A stretch of DNA of 64,000 nucleotides from Streptomyces sp. NBC_01669 (GTDB taxonomy: Bacteria > Actinomycetota > Actinomycetes > Streptomycetales > Streptomycetaceae): NCBI RefSeq assembly GCF_026339735.1, contig NZ_JAPEQG010000002.1:620001-684000 (forward strand), given 5' to 3'. The notes beneath the pieces are model-generated. The model did not search any database, had not been told where the DNA came from, and worked only from the letters and a program-made list of their open reading frames with translations. Every line of letters starts with the position of its first letter. The first letter of the stretch is position 1. A program made the position numbers and the translations under genes. This document shows, in pieces, positions 35,590 through 44,486 of the stretch.

Positions 35590-35655
35590 GGCAACGGAGC
35601 TCGTTGGTACAGGCAGTCGTCCAAGACAGCTTGTCCCGCAAGGAGCTCCGTTGCC
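35590..35655 (+). promoter_or_regulatory. 13-bp inverted repeat covering the IS4 transposase ribosome site
   Basis: GGCAACGGAGCTC at 35590-35602 pairs perfectly with GAGCTCCGTTGCC at 35643-35655. The 3' arm contains most of the AGGAG ribosome site (35641-35645) and the TTG start (35651-35653). Transcripts entering from outside would mask the start; those starting between the arms would not. Confidence 0.7.
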
Positions 35656-37294
35656 TGTTCATTGTGTCTCGCCGTCGGCGCTGACGGCCATCACCCGTAC
35701 GGTGACTGTGGCCGCGGGCCGGTTCGCTCCCGGACATCTGGGAGAACTGACGCCGATCATGCCGTTCGAGCTGGTCGACGCGGTCTTGTCCGAGACCAGG
35801 ACCGTACAGCGGCGGTTGCGTGATCTGCCCTCGCGGGTCGGCATCTACTTCCTCCTGGCGATGTGCCTGTTCCCCGAGATCGGCTACCGGCTGGTCTGGG
35901 AAAAGCTGACCGCCGGCCTGTCGGGGATGCCGATCGTCTGCCCGAGCACGAAAGCGCTACGTGATCTGCGCCGCAGACTCGGCAGCACGCCGGTGCGGGC
36001 GTTGTTCGAGGTGCTGGCCGGGCCGTTGGCCCAGCCGACCACGCCGGGGGTACGGTTCGGCCCGTATCGGACGGTGTCGTTCGACGGCTGCAGCTCGATC
36101 AAGGTGCCTGACAGCGAGCGCAACCGGAACTGGCTGGGGCGGTGTCCGCACGGTGGCTATCCCCAAGTCGAGCTCATGACGCTGGTCGAGACCGGCACCC
36201 GGGCCGTGATCGCAGCGGTCTTCGGCCCCACCCGAGAGGGCGAGACCTCGTACGCCACCAGGCTGTTGCACCATCTGGGCCCCGAGATGTTGGTGCTGTG
36301 GGACCGGGGCTTCGACGGCAACGACTTCCTCGCCGCCGTGCACACCACCGGCGCACGGGTCCTGGGCCGCATTCGCCAGCGCCGCCGCCCACCGGTCCTC
36401 CAGCCGCTCGCTGACTCCTCCTACCTCTCGGTCATCGGCGGCGTCCCGGTGCGCATCGTCGAAGCCCGGGTGAGCGTCACCTGCACGGACGGCAGCAACT
36501 TCGAGGGCTCCTACCGTCTGGCAACCACGCTCCTGGACGCCCGCCGTCACCCCGCCGACCGCCTCGTGCACCTCTATCACGAGCGCTGGGAGCACGAGAG
36601 CGCCTACTACGCCCTGCGCCACACCATCCTGCACGGACGTGTCCTGCGCTCGCACGACCCGGTCGGCGTCGAGCAGGAGATGTGGGCCCTGCTCACTCTC
36701 TACCAACTCCTGCGCCGCACCATGGTCGAGGCCGCGGAGTCCAGGCCGGGCACCGATCCCGACCGCTGCGGCTTCACTATCGCCCTCCAAACCGCCCGCG
36801 ACCTGCTGGTATGCGCGGAAGGAGTCTTCGAGCAGGGCATCGGAGAGATCGGCCGCCGAGTCCTGTCGGCACTGTCGCCCGCACGGCGAACCCGCGTCAG
36901 CACCCGCAAGGTGAAGTCACCCATCTCCCGTTACGCGGAAAGGAAACTGGACGGCCGCCCCGACAGCAGCAAGGTCGTGACCTTGATGACGATCACTCTC
37001 CTGCCGCCCCCATCGCCAGAGCCCGCACTGCCCGCGACGACCGTCCGGGAGAACACCGGCAACGGCAAGACCGGCAGCCGCATGGCACGTGTCCTGGCCA
37101 TCCTGCAGACAGAACCCGAACGGCTGTGGCGCGCAAGGGAGATCGCCGAGCTCCTCGGCGATGTCACCCTCGTCGCCACCTATCGACAACTCGCTCGCTG
37201 GACCGAGAGAGGAATGATCAAGAGAGTCCGCACGGGCCGCTACACGGCAATCGCGCAGACGACCAGCCCCTTGCGTGACCTGCGAAAACGCTAA
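35651..37294 (+). CDS. IS4-family transposase
   Basis: 547 residues from TTG 35651, chosen because of the AAGGAG at 35640-35645 and the lack of ATG/GTG nearby (GTG 35567 has no ribosome site and lies in the terminal repeat). N-terminal insertion domain (AAGRFAPGHLGELTPIMPFELVDAVL), DDE_Tnp_1 core: VSFDGCSSIKVPDSERN (D), MLVLWDRGFDGNDF (D), YHERWEHESAYYALRHTIL (Y-(2)-R-(3)-E signature of IS4). Intact and the best candidate for an active element here. Confidence 0.9.
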   Translation: MPVHCVSPSALTAITRTVTVAAGRFAPGHLGELTPIMPFELVDAVLSETRTVQRRLRDLPSRVGIYFLLAMCLFPEIGYRLVWEKLTAGLSGMPIVCPSTKALRDLRRRLGSTPVRALFEVLAGPLAQPTTPGVRFGPYRTVSFDGCSSIKVPDSERNRNWLGRCPHGGYPQVELMTLVETGTRAVIAAVFGPTREGETSYATRLLHHLGPEMLVLWDRGFDGNDFLAAVHTTGARVLGRIRQRRRPPVLQPLADSSYLSVIGGVPVRIVEARVSVTCTDGSNFEGSYRLATTLLDARRHPADRLVHLYHERWEHESAYYALRHTILHGRVLRSHDPVGVEQEMWALLTLYQLLRRTMVEAAESRPGTDPDRCGFTIALQTARDLLVCAEGVFEQGIGEIGRRVLSALSPARRTRVSTRKVKSPISRYAERKLDGRPDSSKVVTLMTITLLPPPSPEPALPATTVRENTGNGKTGSRMARVLAILQTEPERLWRAREIAELLGDVTLVATYRQLARWTERGMIKRVRTGRYTAIAQTTSPLRDLRKR

Positions 37295-37361
37295 CTACCC
37301 GGCCTTGGGGGAACTTCACAGCGACCGATCAAGCCATCGACCAACCAGTCGGAGGAGACTC

Positions 37362-37742
37362 ATGACCGTGAACACCGTGAAGCCCGCGCAGGGGGCGAAG
37401 GCCCGGGCCACCGCACAGTCCGCGGCGCCCGAGAAGGACTTCGCCAGCAAGTCCGTCCCGCGCCACCTGGCGCGCGGCGCCATCGGCTTCGGGCTGATCA
37501 TCAGCTCGATCGGCCTGGTGCCCGTCGCCGGCCCGGCCACCCTGCTGGCGGCCCCGTTGGCCCTGATCGCCTTCCGCGGCTGCCCCACCTGCTGGATGGT
37601 CGGCCTGGCGCAGACCATTTCCCGCGGCCGTCTGGAACGCCAGTGTGTGGACGGCGTCTGCACCCTCACCAAGGCGCACCCGGCGGCAAAGGCCGCAGAC
37701 GAGCCGACAGCCGACATCAACGTCCCGGCCGCTTCCCGGTGA
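37362..37742 (+). CDS. Small YgaP/DUF2892-like membrane protein
   Basis: 126 residues from ATG 37362 with GGAGGAG. One hairpin of hydrophobic helices (GAIGFGLIISSIGLVPVAGPATLLAAPLALIAF) followed by CPTCWMVGL and CVDGVC, pairs that could bind metal. Similar layout to YgaP-type inner-membrane domains. It lies just beyond the IS3/IS4 block that separates it from the multicopper oxidase, so a former copper-related operon is possible. 37743-37899 has no supported gene. Confidence 0.55.
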   Translation: MTVNTVKPAQGAKARATAQSAAPEKDFASKSVPRHLARGAIGFGLIISSIGLVPVAGPATLLAAPLALIAFRGCPTCWMVGLAQTISRGRLERQCVDGVCTLTKAHPAAKAADEPTADINVPAASR

Positions 37743-37883
37743 CCAGGCCACGGCCTTTCCCGTGGACCGCGAGCCGGCGAACGCCCGCCCCGTCGGCTTC
37801 AACCAGCTCCGCGCGGCGGGCTACGCGAACATCGCGGGCAGTCGCCCGAGGTTCTACCCGCCCGAATTGGCCCGCGATACGAG

Positions 37884-38010
37884 CCATGACTGGTCGAACG
37901 TGACTCCTCCCCCTCATAAATTGAGGGGGCTTCTCGCTATGCCGGTTGGGCTTCGCGACGGACCAGCCCGGCCCGTAGGACGTTGAGAGCCCCGACTGTG
38001 TCTGCGTGCG
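37884..38010 (-). ncRNA. Candidate omega RNA scaffold and guide of copy 1
   Basis: Position-based call: the leftward transcript through the tnpB 3' end and the 37909-37929 hairpin would end with the flank just outside GTCAC, i.e. guide GTTCGACCAGTCATGG (37884-37899). Ends were not determined. Confidence 0.4.
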
Positions 38011-39151
38011 CGGTGTGGCCGCACGAGACGCAGTGGAACTTCTCTTGTGTGGGCCGGTTCTCCTTGGCGGTGTGCCCGCATTCGGGGCATCGCCGGGAGG
38101 TGTTGCGGGGGTCCACGGCCATCACTTCCCGCCCGGCGCTCTCAGCCTTTGCGTTCAGGATCGCGAGGAACACCCCCCATCCGGCATCGGCGATCGAGCG
38201 GTTCAGCCCGGCCTTCGCGGCGGCCCCGTTGGGCAGGAAGCTGCCCGGCCGGTCGGGGTCCGGCTTCGGGGCCGGGATCTTGCTCATGTTGCGGATCTTG
38301 AGGTCTTCGTGTGCGATGACATCGTGCTCGCGGACCAGGGCCAGCGCGGTCTTGTGGGCGTGGTCGAGCCGCTGACGGCGGACCCTGCCGTGCAGCTTGG
38401 CGACCTTCTCGACCGCCCGGCGGTGATTGGCCGTCCGCTTGTCCCGTCGGACACGCGGAAACCTGGCGAGTGTCTGCTGTGCTGCTTCGAGCTGCGCGGC
38501 GGCGCTGCGTCCGTGACGCGGGTTGGGGACAAACCCGCCGCCTGAGTCAGCGAGGAAGTTGGCTATGCCCAGGTCGATACCGACCACGCTGCCAGTCCTG
38601 GGCAGTGGTTCGGGCTGTGGCTGCTCGGCGGTCAGCACGACGAACCACGTGCGGCCCTCGCGCTTGACCGAGACGGTCTTGACCTTGCCGACCACGGGCC
38701 GGTGCCGGTGCACCTTGACGTGCCCGACGCCCTGCAGACGAACGCGGGTGACCGGGTTGTGCGGGGTGGAATCCCACCGGCAGCCGTCGCCGTCCTTCGG
38801 GAAGTCGACCGTGTCGAACCAGTTGGCCCCACGAAAGCGCGGATACCCCGGCGTCCGGCCGGCCTTGACCCGACGGAAGAACGCCTGCATCGCTTTGTCC
38901 AGCCGGCGCAAGGTGGCCTGCTGCGACGAGAACGACCAACGGCCCTGGCGTTCGGGGTCGAACGCCCGGATGTCCTTGAGCTGCGCGGACTGCTGCCCGT
39001 ACCTGATGCTCGTCTTCGAGGTGTGCCGGTAGGCGTCGCGGCGTTCCTGCAACGCCCCGTTGTAGAGCGAGCAGTGATCAAGCAGCATCTCGCCGAGCGC
39101 GATCTGCTGGCCCACGGTGGGCCGCATGAGGAACTTGTACGCACGGATCAT
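37937..39151 (-). CDS. tnpB: TnpB RNA-guided nuclease of IS605 copy 1
   Basis: 404 residues from ATG 39151. Wedge region (AYKFLMRPTVGQQIALGEML), then a RuvC domain with VVGIDLGIANFLADSGG (D), IAHEDLKIRNM (E), a zinc finger CPECG...CVSCGH and ADTVGALNVLRAG (D): the D-E-D triad is intact. TnpB proteins cut DNA next to a TAM using an omega RNA made from the tnpB 3' end and right end of the element. GTG 39160 is an alternative start. Confidence 0.9.
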   Translation of the reverse strand: MIRAYKFLMRPTVGQQIALGEMLLDHCSLYNGALQERRDAYRHTSKTSIRYGQQSAQLKDIRAFDPERQGRWSFSSQQATLRRLDKAMQAFFRRVKAGRTPGYPRFRGANWFDTVDFPKDGDGCRWDSTPHNPVTRVRLQGVGHVKVHRHRPVVGKVKTVSVKREGRTWFVVLTAEQPQPEPLPRTGSVVGIDLGIANFLADSGGGFVPNPRHGRSAAAQLEAAQQTLARFPRVRRDKRTANHRRAVEKVAKLHGRVRRQRLDHAHKTALALVREHDVIAHEDLKIRNMSKIPAPKPDPDRPGSFLPNGAAAKAGLNRSIADAGWGVFLAILNAKAESAGREVMAVDPRNTSRRCPECGHTAKENRPTQEKFHCVSCGHTAHADTVGALNVLRAGLVRREAQPA

Positions 39152-39202
39152 CCGGCCCACCCCCTTCCAGCCTGGTTTCGACGATCCTACTACGCTTGGC
39201 GT

Positions 39203-39629
39203 ATGCCACCACGCTGGGAACCAAACCCCGATATCCGCACCGTTCGTCACGTCACCTACAGCCTCCACGCACACTTGGTGTTCATCACTAAGTACCGGCG
39301 GGATGTCTTCGATGACGACATGCTGAAACGGTGCGAAGAGATCATGCGCGAGGTCTGCGCCGGCTTCGACGGAGCTGCGCGAGTTCAACGGTGAGGCCGA
39401 CCACGTCCACCTTCTCGTGCACTACCCGCCGAAGATTGCCCTCTCCAGGCTGATCAACAGCCTGAAGGGCGTCAGCTCCCGGTACCTGCGGGCCGAGTAC
39501 ACCGGCCGCATCAACCGGACCGGCACGGGATCCGTGTTCTGGTCCCGCTCCTACTTCGCCGGCTCCTGCGGCGGCGCACCGCTCACCGTGATCCGCCAGT
39601 ACATCGAAGGACACAAGCGGCCCACCTGA
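39203..39629 (+). pseudogene. tnpA: TnpA (Y1 transposase) of IS605 copy 1, frameshifted
   Basis: From ATG 39203 it matches copy 2 (TYSLHAHLVFITKYRRDVF) until ~39373, where a two-base loss relative to copy 2 shifts the frame. The rest, including the HVHLLVHYPPK HUH motif and SVFWSRSYFAGSCGG, is in another frame ending at 39629. Transposition would need TnpA from copy 2. Confidence 0.85.
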
Positions 39630-39738
39630 CCGTCACCGACATAGACGCAGAGAACTCCGGCGCTCCGCGCCTCCGCGCTCAGGATGCGTTTCCCTCCCCG
39701 GCTGAAGCCGGGGATACCCACGCAAGATCAGGGATGGC

Positions 39739-40130
39739 CCGCGGCCACCACACGATCTTCAGGAGGCCACACAACCCCGATGATCACGCTGTGGCTGTCC
39801 CAGCATCCGCACCGGCCCCCAGGCTGTGCCAGGCGATTCGCGACGAGCACCTGGAGCGGGCTCGCGCGGTGCACTCAGTGGCCGGTGGGCCACCGACCAG
39901 CTCGCTGCACTGCGCTGTGGAGCCGTCGACCCTCGGGGCTCCGACCAGCTCGCTGTCGACGTTGGGACGGATCCGGGGGCGGATGACAGCAAGGTCGCGG
40001 ACGAGATCCGTGTTTGCGATGACCTCAGCCCTTTGCGCTGCACTCCACGACTGCTTTCGGCCGTGAGGAAAGAACGTCCTGAATGTTCATTGCCCTGCGC
40101 GGAGCGTTCGTTGACCGGCATCATGACGCT
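39739..40130. other. No supported gene
   Basis: About 390 bp between IS605 copy 1 and the next gene. Weak open frames on both strands have no recognisable motif or ribosome site. Confidence 0.5.
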
Positions 40131-40553
40131 ATGCCAGTGAAGGAACCCACCAACGCGCAGAAGCACCAGGGCGGGCGTCATCTCGTGCTCGCCGAGGCCC
40201 TGTTGCGAGGGCTTTCCTCGCAGCTGCGCGGAGCGGCCACCTACGTCGAGGTGGGTGGGCACGTGGCGCAGGTGATGGTCGCCGCGCAGGGTGCCTGGAT
40301 GATCGCCGATATCGATGCCACCACCGCCCTCACGTGTGAACGGGTGATCCTGGTCGATGTGACCGATGGGCGCCGTGACTTCTATGTGGCTGAAGGGCCC
40401 GCGTTCCGGGCCGGCGTACGCGCGCGCCACGAGGCATTCCTGCAGCAACAGGGCGGAACCCGCCCCCGCAATCCTGACTCCAAACACACCGCGGTCCGCC
40501 CGAAGGACGTGGCCGAGTGGCGCGACCGATGGGATCTGCTGCAGCAGGCATAG
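40131..40553 (+). CDS. Hypothetical protein
   Basis: 140 residues from ATG 40131. Not recognised. An alpha/beta pattern with HQGGRHLVLAEALLRGLSSQLR, strands EVGGHVAQVMVAA and AWMIADID, and a C-terminal DVAEWRDRWDLLQQA helix. The order helix-strand-strand resembles small restriction-fold proteins but I see no PD-ExK motif. Codon use is normal. Confidence 0.5.
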   Translation: MPVKEPTNAQKHQGGRHLVLAEALLRGLSSQLRGAATYVEVGGHVAQVMVAAQGAWMIADIDATTALTCERVILVDVTDGRRDFYVAEGPAFRAGVRARHEAFLQQQGGTRPRNPDSKHTAVRPKDVAEWRDRWDLLQQA

Positions 40554-41325
40554 CGATCACCCACTATTCGCAGCCAGCTCTGCCGTACGCGGCGGTGGGA
40601 CAGCCCTTCAGCTCTGAGCCTCCTCTGAGCCCTCCCCCGGCCCCCGCAAATCACGAACCCAGCAGCTCGATGGACACTCGTGCGCGCCGCAATGCGGCGG
40701 GAATTCGCAGTGCACAGCCCGTGTGCAGGAATGCCCCGGCTGGTCGGGGGAGGCCGGCCGGGGCAGTCGATCGGGGTACGAAGGGCGGTCGCCTCTCGGC
40801 GAGGGGCTCCATGGGGCTTCAGCCGGACGGTCTTCTCCATGGGCCATAGGTGAGGCCCGGGGGCACTGTCCCCTCCGCACCCACACACAGATGAACGGCC
40901 AACCACCCGGTAGGTGTTCCAACCCAGCCCTCCCTTGGGCGAGTGACCTGCATCACGGTGGACAGCTGGCACTGCGGTTGCGCGCAGCGGTGCCAGCTTG
41001 CTGAGGCGCAGGGCGGCGGCGGAGGAAGATCCGGCGGTGCCGGAGTATTGCCGCTGCACCACCGTGCGCGGCGGCCAGGACCGCAGGGAGTCACCCGGGC
41101 TGTCGGAATCCGGCATGTCAGGAACCCGACACCATCAAGGACATGACATGCACAGGTTAACAATGGCAGGCTCTTGATCGGCCGCACGGGGCTAGGCGTT
41201 CCCCACAGGGATCTCGCACCGCTGCGGTCATGTCCTCCTCACCGCACCGCCAGCTCTACTCGGACAGTACCCCCTGCCCGGGCTGTCTCCGGCCGCAACC
41301 CCGGTCGCCGCAGAAGGAGTTCCGC
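40554..41325. other. Long non-coding stretch before the metalloprotease gene
   Basis: About 770 bp without a supported gene. It contains the 46-bp diverged repeat A (40780-40825). The strong AAGGAG at 41313-41318 belongs to the metalloprotease. Confidence 0.6.
40780..40825. repeat. 46-bp dispersed repeat, copy A
   Basis: Shares 39 of 46 positions or better with 44791-44836, same orientation, including the block CTCCATGGGGCT. Both copies lie in gene-free DNA. Confidence 0.6.
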
Positions 41326-43584
41326 GTGAGAATGACCCCCCGCAAGGCTGTTGCCGCGAGCGCGCTCTTAGCGAGCGCCGCGATGATCGCCGTTGCGCTC
41401 CCCACGTCCGCCACCGCCGGCACCCAGGCCGACGCGCCCAAGCCGCAGGTCCGGGCCGGCGCGCTGCAGGTCCAGCTCAGCCCGAGTGAGCGCGCCACGC
41501 TGCTCGCCGATGCGCAGGCCACCGTCGCCACCACCGCCAGGACCCTGGGCCTGGGCGGCCAGGAGCAACTGCTGGCGAAGTCCGTCCTGAAGGACGCCGA
41601 CGGCACGGTGCACACCCGCTACGAGCGGACCTTCGCGGGCCTGCCGGTTCTCGGCGGCGACCTCGTCGTCCACGCGGCGGCGAACGGCGCCGTCAAGGGC
41701 GTCAGCAAGGCGACCAAGGCGACGGTGAAGGTCGCCTCGACCACCGCCGTGAAGAGCGCCGACTCGGTGAAGTCCTTCGCGCTCGGCCGCGCCAAGGCCA
41801 AGGGCACCACCGCCCCGAAGGCCGACACCGTCCGCAAGGTCGTCTGGGCCGCCTCCGGCAAGCCCGTGCTGGCCTGGGAGTCCGTGATCGGCGGCGTGCA
41901 GCACGACGGCACCCCGTCCGAGCTGCACGTCATCACCGACGCCACCACCGGTGCCAAGCTGTTCGAGTACCAGGGCATCGAGACCGGCACCGGCACCGGC
42001 CAGTACAACGGCCAGGTCACCCTCGGCACCACGCTGTCGGGGTCGACCTACGAGATGACCGACGGCACCCGCGGCGGCCACAAGACGTACGACCTGAACG
42101 GCGGCACGTCCGGCACTGGCACGCTGTTCACCGACGCGGACGACGTCTGGGGCAATGGCCTGCCGAGCGACCGTCAGACCGCCGGTGTTGACGCCGCGTT
42201 CGGGGCCCAGGCCACGTGGGACTACTACAAGGACGTCCATGCCCGTAACGGCATCAAGAACGACGGCGTCGGCGCCTACTCCCGCGTGCACTACGGCAAC
42301 GCCTACGTCAACGCGTTCTGGTCCGACTCCTGCTTCTGCATGACCTACGGCGACGGCTCGGCCAACGCCAAGCCGCTGACCGCCGTCGACGTGGCCGCCC
42401 ACGAGATGACCCACGGCGTCACCTCCAACACCGCAGGCCTGATCTACAGCGGCGAGTCCGGCGGCCTCAACGAGGCGACCTCGGACATCATGGCCGCAGC
42501 CGTCGAGTTCTACGTGAACTCCGAGACCGACCTGGGTGACTACCTGGTCGGCGAGAAGATCGACATCAACGGCAACGGCACCCCGCTGCGCTACATGGAC
42601 CAGCCGAGCAAGGACGGCAGGTCCAAGGACGCCTGGTACTCCGGCATCGGCAGCATCGACGTCCACTACTCCTCCGGCCCGGCCAACCACTGGTTCTACC
42701 TGGCCTCCGAGGGCAGCGGCGCCAAGGTCGTCAACGGCGTGAGCTACAACAGCCCGACCTCCGACGGCCTGCCCGTCACCGCGATCGGCCGCGACGCCGC
42801 CGCGAAGATCTGGTACCGCGCGCTGTCGACCTACATGACCTCCTCCACCAACTACGCCGCCGCCCGCACCGCCACCCTGCAGGCGGCCGCCGACCTGTAC
42901 GGGCTCGGCAGCGACACCTACAACAACACCGCCAACGCCTGGGCCGCCATCAACGTCGGCAGCCGCATCGTCCAGGGTGTGACGGTCACCGACCCCGGCC
43001 TCCAGACCACACTGGTCAAGAAGTCCGCGAGCCTGCAGATCCAGGCCACCAGCACCAACCCAGGCGCGCTGACCTACACGGCCACCGGCCTGCCGGCCGG
43101 CCTGTCGCTCAACGCCTCCACCGGCCTGATCTCCGGCACCCCCACCAAGCTGGGCACCAGCACGGTCGCAGTCACGGTCACGGACTCGACCAACGCCTCC
43201 TCCACCGCGACGTTCACCTGGAACGTCGTCAGCGTGATCAAGACCTTCGAGAACACCACCGCCGTCGCCATCCCGGACGGGGCCGCCGCGGTCTTCTCGG
43301 ACGTCAACGTCACCGGGATCGCCGGCAAGGCACCGAGTGCCCTCAAGGTCGACGTGGACATCAAGCACACCTGGCGCGGTGACCTGGCCATCGACCTGGT
43401 GGCCCCTGACGGCACGCTGTACCGCCTGAAGGATTCCAACATCAGCGACTCGGCCGACGACGTGCTCGCCACCTACACCGTGGACGCCTCCAAGAAGACC
43501 GCCAACGGCACATGGAAGCTCAAGGTCCAGGACATGTTCCGCGGCGACAGCGGCTTCATCAACAGCTGGAAGCTGACCTTCTGA
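41326..43584 (+). CDS. Secreted M4 (thermolysin-like) metalloprotease with Ig-like and P domains
   Basis: 752 residues from GTG 41326 (AAGGAG 7 bases upstream). Signal peptide 1-~32, FTP/PepSY propeptide to ~210, M4 catalytic domain with HEMTH (H359, H363) and zinc-ligand E383 in GGLNEATSD, exactly 24 residues after H359 as in thermolysin. A C-terminal M4 helical domain follows to ~545, then a He_PIG-type Ig domain (LTYTATGLPAGLSLNASTG) and a proprotein-convertase P domain (IKHTWRGDLAIDLVAPDGT). Extracellular protein degradation. Intact; followed by a strong terminator. Confidence 0.93.
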   Translation: MRMTPRKAVAASALLASAAMIAVALPTSATAGTQADAPKPQVRAGALQVQLSPSERATLLADAQATVATTARTLGLGGQEQLLAKSVLKDADGTVHTRYERTFAGLPVLGGDLVVHAAANGAVKGVSKATKATVKVASTTAVKSADSVKSFALGRAKAKGTTAPKADTVRKVVWAASGKPVLAWESVIGGVQHDGTPSELHVITDATTGAKLFEYQGIETGTGTGQYNGQVTLGTTLSGSTYEMTDGTRGGHKTYDLNGGTSGTGTLFTDADDVWGNGLPSDRQTAGVDAAFGAQATWDYYKDVHARNGIKNDGVGAYSRVHYGNAYVNAFWSDSCFCMTYGDGSANAKPLTAVDVAAHEMTHGVTSNTAGLIYSGESGGLNEATSDIMAAAVEFYVNSETDLGDYLVGEKIDINGNGTPLRYMDQPSKDGRSKDAWYSGIGSIDVHYSSGPANHWFYLASEGSGAKVVNGVSYNSPTSDGLPVTAIGRDAAAKIWYRALSTYMTSSTNYAAARTATLQAAADLYGLGSDTYNNTANAWAAINVGSRIVQGVTVTDPGLQTTLVKKSASLQIQATSTNPGALTYTATGLPAGLSLNASTGLISGTPTKLGTSTVAVTVTDSTNASSTATFTWNVVSVIKTFENTTAVAIPDGAAAVFSDVNVTGIAGKAPSALKVDVDIKHTWRGDLAIDLVAPDGTLYRLKDSNISDSADDVLATYTVDASKKTANGTWKLKVQDMFRGDSGFINSWKLTF

Positions 43585-43626
43585 CCTCAGTAGCAGCACA
43601 CTGAGGCGGCGGGACCCCTCCCGCCC

Positions 43627-43656
43627 GGGCCCGGCCGGCCATGACCGGCCGGGCCC
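43627..43656 (+). terminator. Terminator after the metalloprotease gene
   Basis: 12-bp perfect stem GGGCCCGGCCGG / CCGGCCGGGCCC with a 6-base loop, 42 bp after the stop. No T-run, as is common in Streptomyces. Confidence 0.75.
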
Positions 43657-43680
43657 GAACGCCGCTCCGGGCTCCGGGCC

Positions 43681-43856
43681 GCGAGACCCTGGACGAATTG
43701 CAGATCCACCTGGTCCCTGTGCCGCTGGGCGGTGGAGTGCGGCTGTTCGGAGTGCGGCTGTTCAAGGAAATAGGCGACTATACCCGCGAGTTCGAGACCA
43801 CCGGGGTCATCGACGTCCCCGGGGTCGCCCACGTCCGGCTACGCCCCGTCAAGTGA
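43681..43856 (+). pseudogene. Dihydrofolate-reductase-family (RibD_C) C-terminal fragment
   Basis: Only the last ~58 residues remain: ETLDELQIHLVPVPLGGGVRLF, then ending TTGVIDVPGVAHVRLRP. That is the closing part of RibD_C/YyaP-type reductases. A short internal duplication (FGVRLF) is visible. No start or NADPH-binding part. Confidence 0.7.
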
Positions 43857-43888
43857 CGACCGGCGGTGCGGGCCGCCGGTCGCCCGAC

Positions 43889-44145
43889 TCAGTGGGCGTC
43901 GCGGATGAGGGAACGCAACCGTCGGCACGTGGTGTTGGACGGCGGGTGGCTCCCGATCCGGGCGGCGGTGGCGCATATCCGCCGGTTACGAGCCTGCTCG
44001 GCGCGGTGGACACCCGCGTCCAGCAGCGCGATGGCCAGGCGCAGGCCTTCAGGCTGCGGTTGTGGGACTCGTACCATTCGCGCGGCTGCCCGTCAGGCAG
44101 CCGCTTCTTCTTCAGCGGCTTCGTCGTGACTGCGGCTACGGCCAT
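43889..44145 (-). pseudogene. Small conserved actinobacterial protein, one-base frameshift
   Basis: ATG 44145 with a GGAGGT site reads KPLKKKRLPDGQPREWYESH, NRSLKA; then one missing base (~44053) shifts to RLAIALLDAGVHRAEQARNR, ATAARIGSHPPSNTTCRRLRSL, stop 43889. Together ~85 residues, matching a small basic protein seen often in Streptomyces accessory DNA. Function unknown. Confidence 0.6.
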
Positions 44146-44159
44146 CAGCGACCTCCAGC

Positions 44160-44486
44160 CGGCCGGTGGCCGGGAAGCCCCGGAACTCACCGCGGTACGT
44201 GCCCCGGATCGTCGGCCGCACCGCGACCCGGTCGCCCGAGCCGAAGACGTCGCCGATCGGACCTCGAAGTCGTGGCGGCGGCACGCAGCACCTCGGCGTT
44301 CCGCCGCCACGCGTCGCGTCCCCGCATCTGGAAGGGCATCCCCGCGATGTCGATGACGAAGTCTTCCGTCATCAGCCGGGTGCAGGCGTCGAGGTCATGG
44401 CGGTTCAGCGCGGCGAAGGCGGCACGGACGAGCGCCACGGGGTCCTGGTCGGGCCGGGGCGCGGGCGTGGGGATGAGGCTGGTCAT
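44160..44486 (-). pseudogene. SnoaL/NTF2-like protein, frameshifted and truncated
   Basis: ATG 44486 reads DPVALVRAAFAALNRHDLDACTRLM, MPFQMRGRDAWRRNAEVLRAA (SnoaL-like N-terminal helices), then a frame change near 44270 to GDVFGSGDRVAVRPTIRGTY and GFPATGR. The native end is replaced at ~44165 by the leader of the next small gene. Relatives are polyketide cyclase-like or limonene-epoxide-hydrolase folds. Confidence 0.65.

Larger units (their letters stand above)
35526..37308 (+). mobile_element. IS4-family element with 42-bp perfect terminal repeats and 8-bp target duplication
   Basis: 35526-35567 and 37267-37308 are perfect inverse complements (CCAAGGCCGGGTAG...). Target duplication GGGAACTT flanks it at 35518-35525 and 37309-37316. 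It sits inside the right terminal repeat of the IS3. Identical ends and a clean duplication imply a recent insertion. Confidence 0.93.
34213..37318 (+). mobile_element. IS3-family element with an IS4-family element inserted in its right repeat
   Basis: Left repeat begins TGAAGTTCCCC at 34213. Removing the IS4 insert (35526-37308 plus one copy of GGGAACTT) leaves a right end whose complement also starts TGAAGTTCCCC and ends CA at 37318. Core IS3 length ~1.32 kb. No target duplication of the IS3 itself is evident. Confidence 0.8.
37900..39738. mobile_element. IS605-type element, copy 1 (tnpB intact, tnpA broken)
   Basis: Divergent tnpB (leftward) and tnpA (rightward) between a right-end hairpin at 37909-37929 (CCCCCTC/GAGGGGG) and a left-end hairpin at 39696-39713 (CCCCGGCT/AGCCGGGG). 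Outer limits are set by comparison with copy 2 (50336-52157), which shares GTGACTCCTCC at one end and ACGCAAGA at the other. Subterminal hairpins instead of inverted repeats are typical of IS200/IS605. Confidence 0.8.

Noticed and set aside
39734..40066. Open frame after IS605 copy 1
   Set aside because: Ser/Arg/Pro-rich with no motif, no ribosome site, and shared across frames on both strands.
41368..43599. Very long open frame antisense to the metalloprotease
   Set aside because: Typical mirror frame in GC-rich DNA; low-complexity Gly/Val/Arg protein without motifs, opposite a gene with full M4 signatures.
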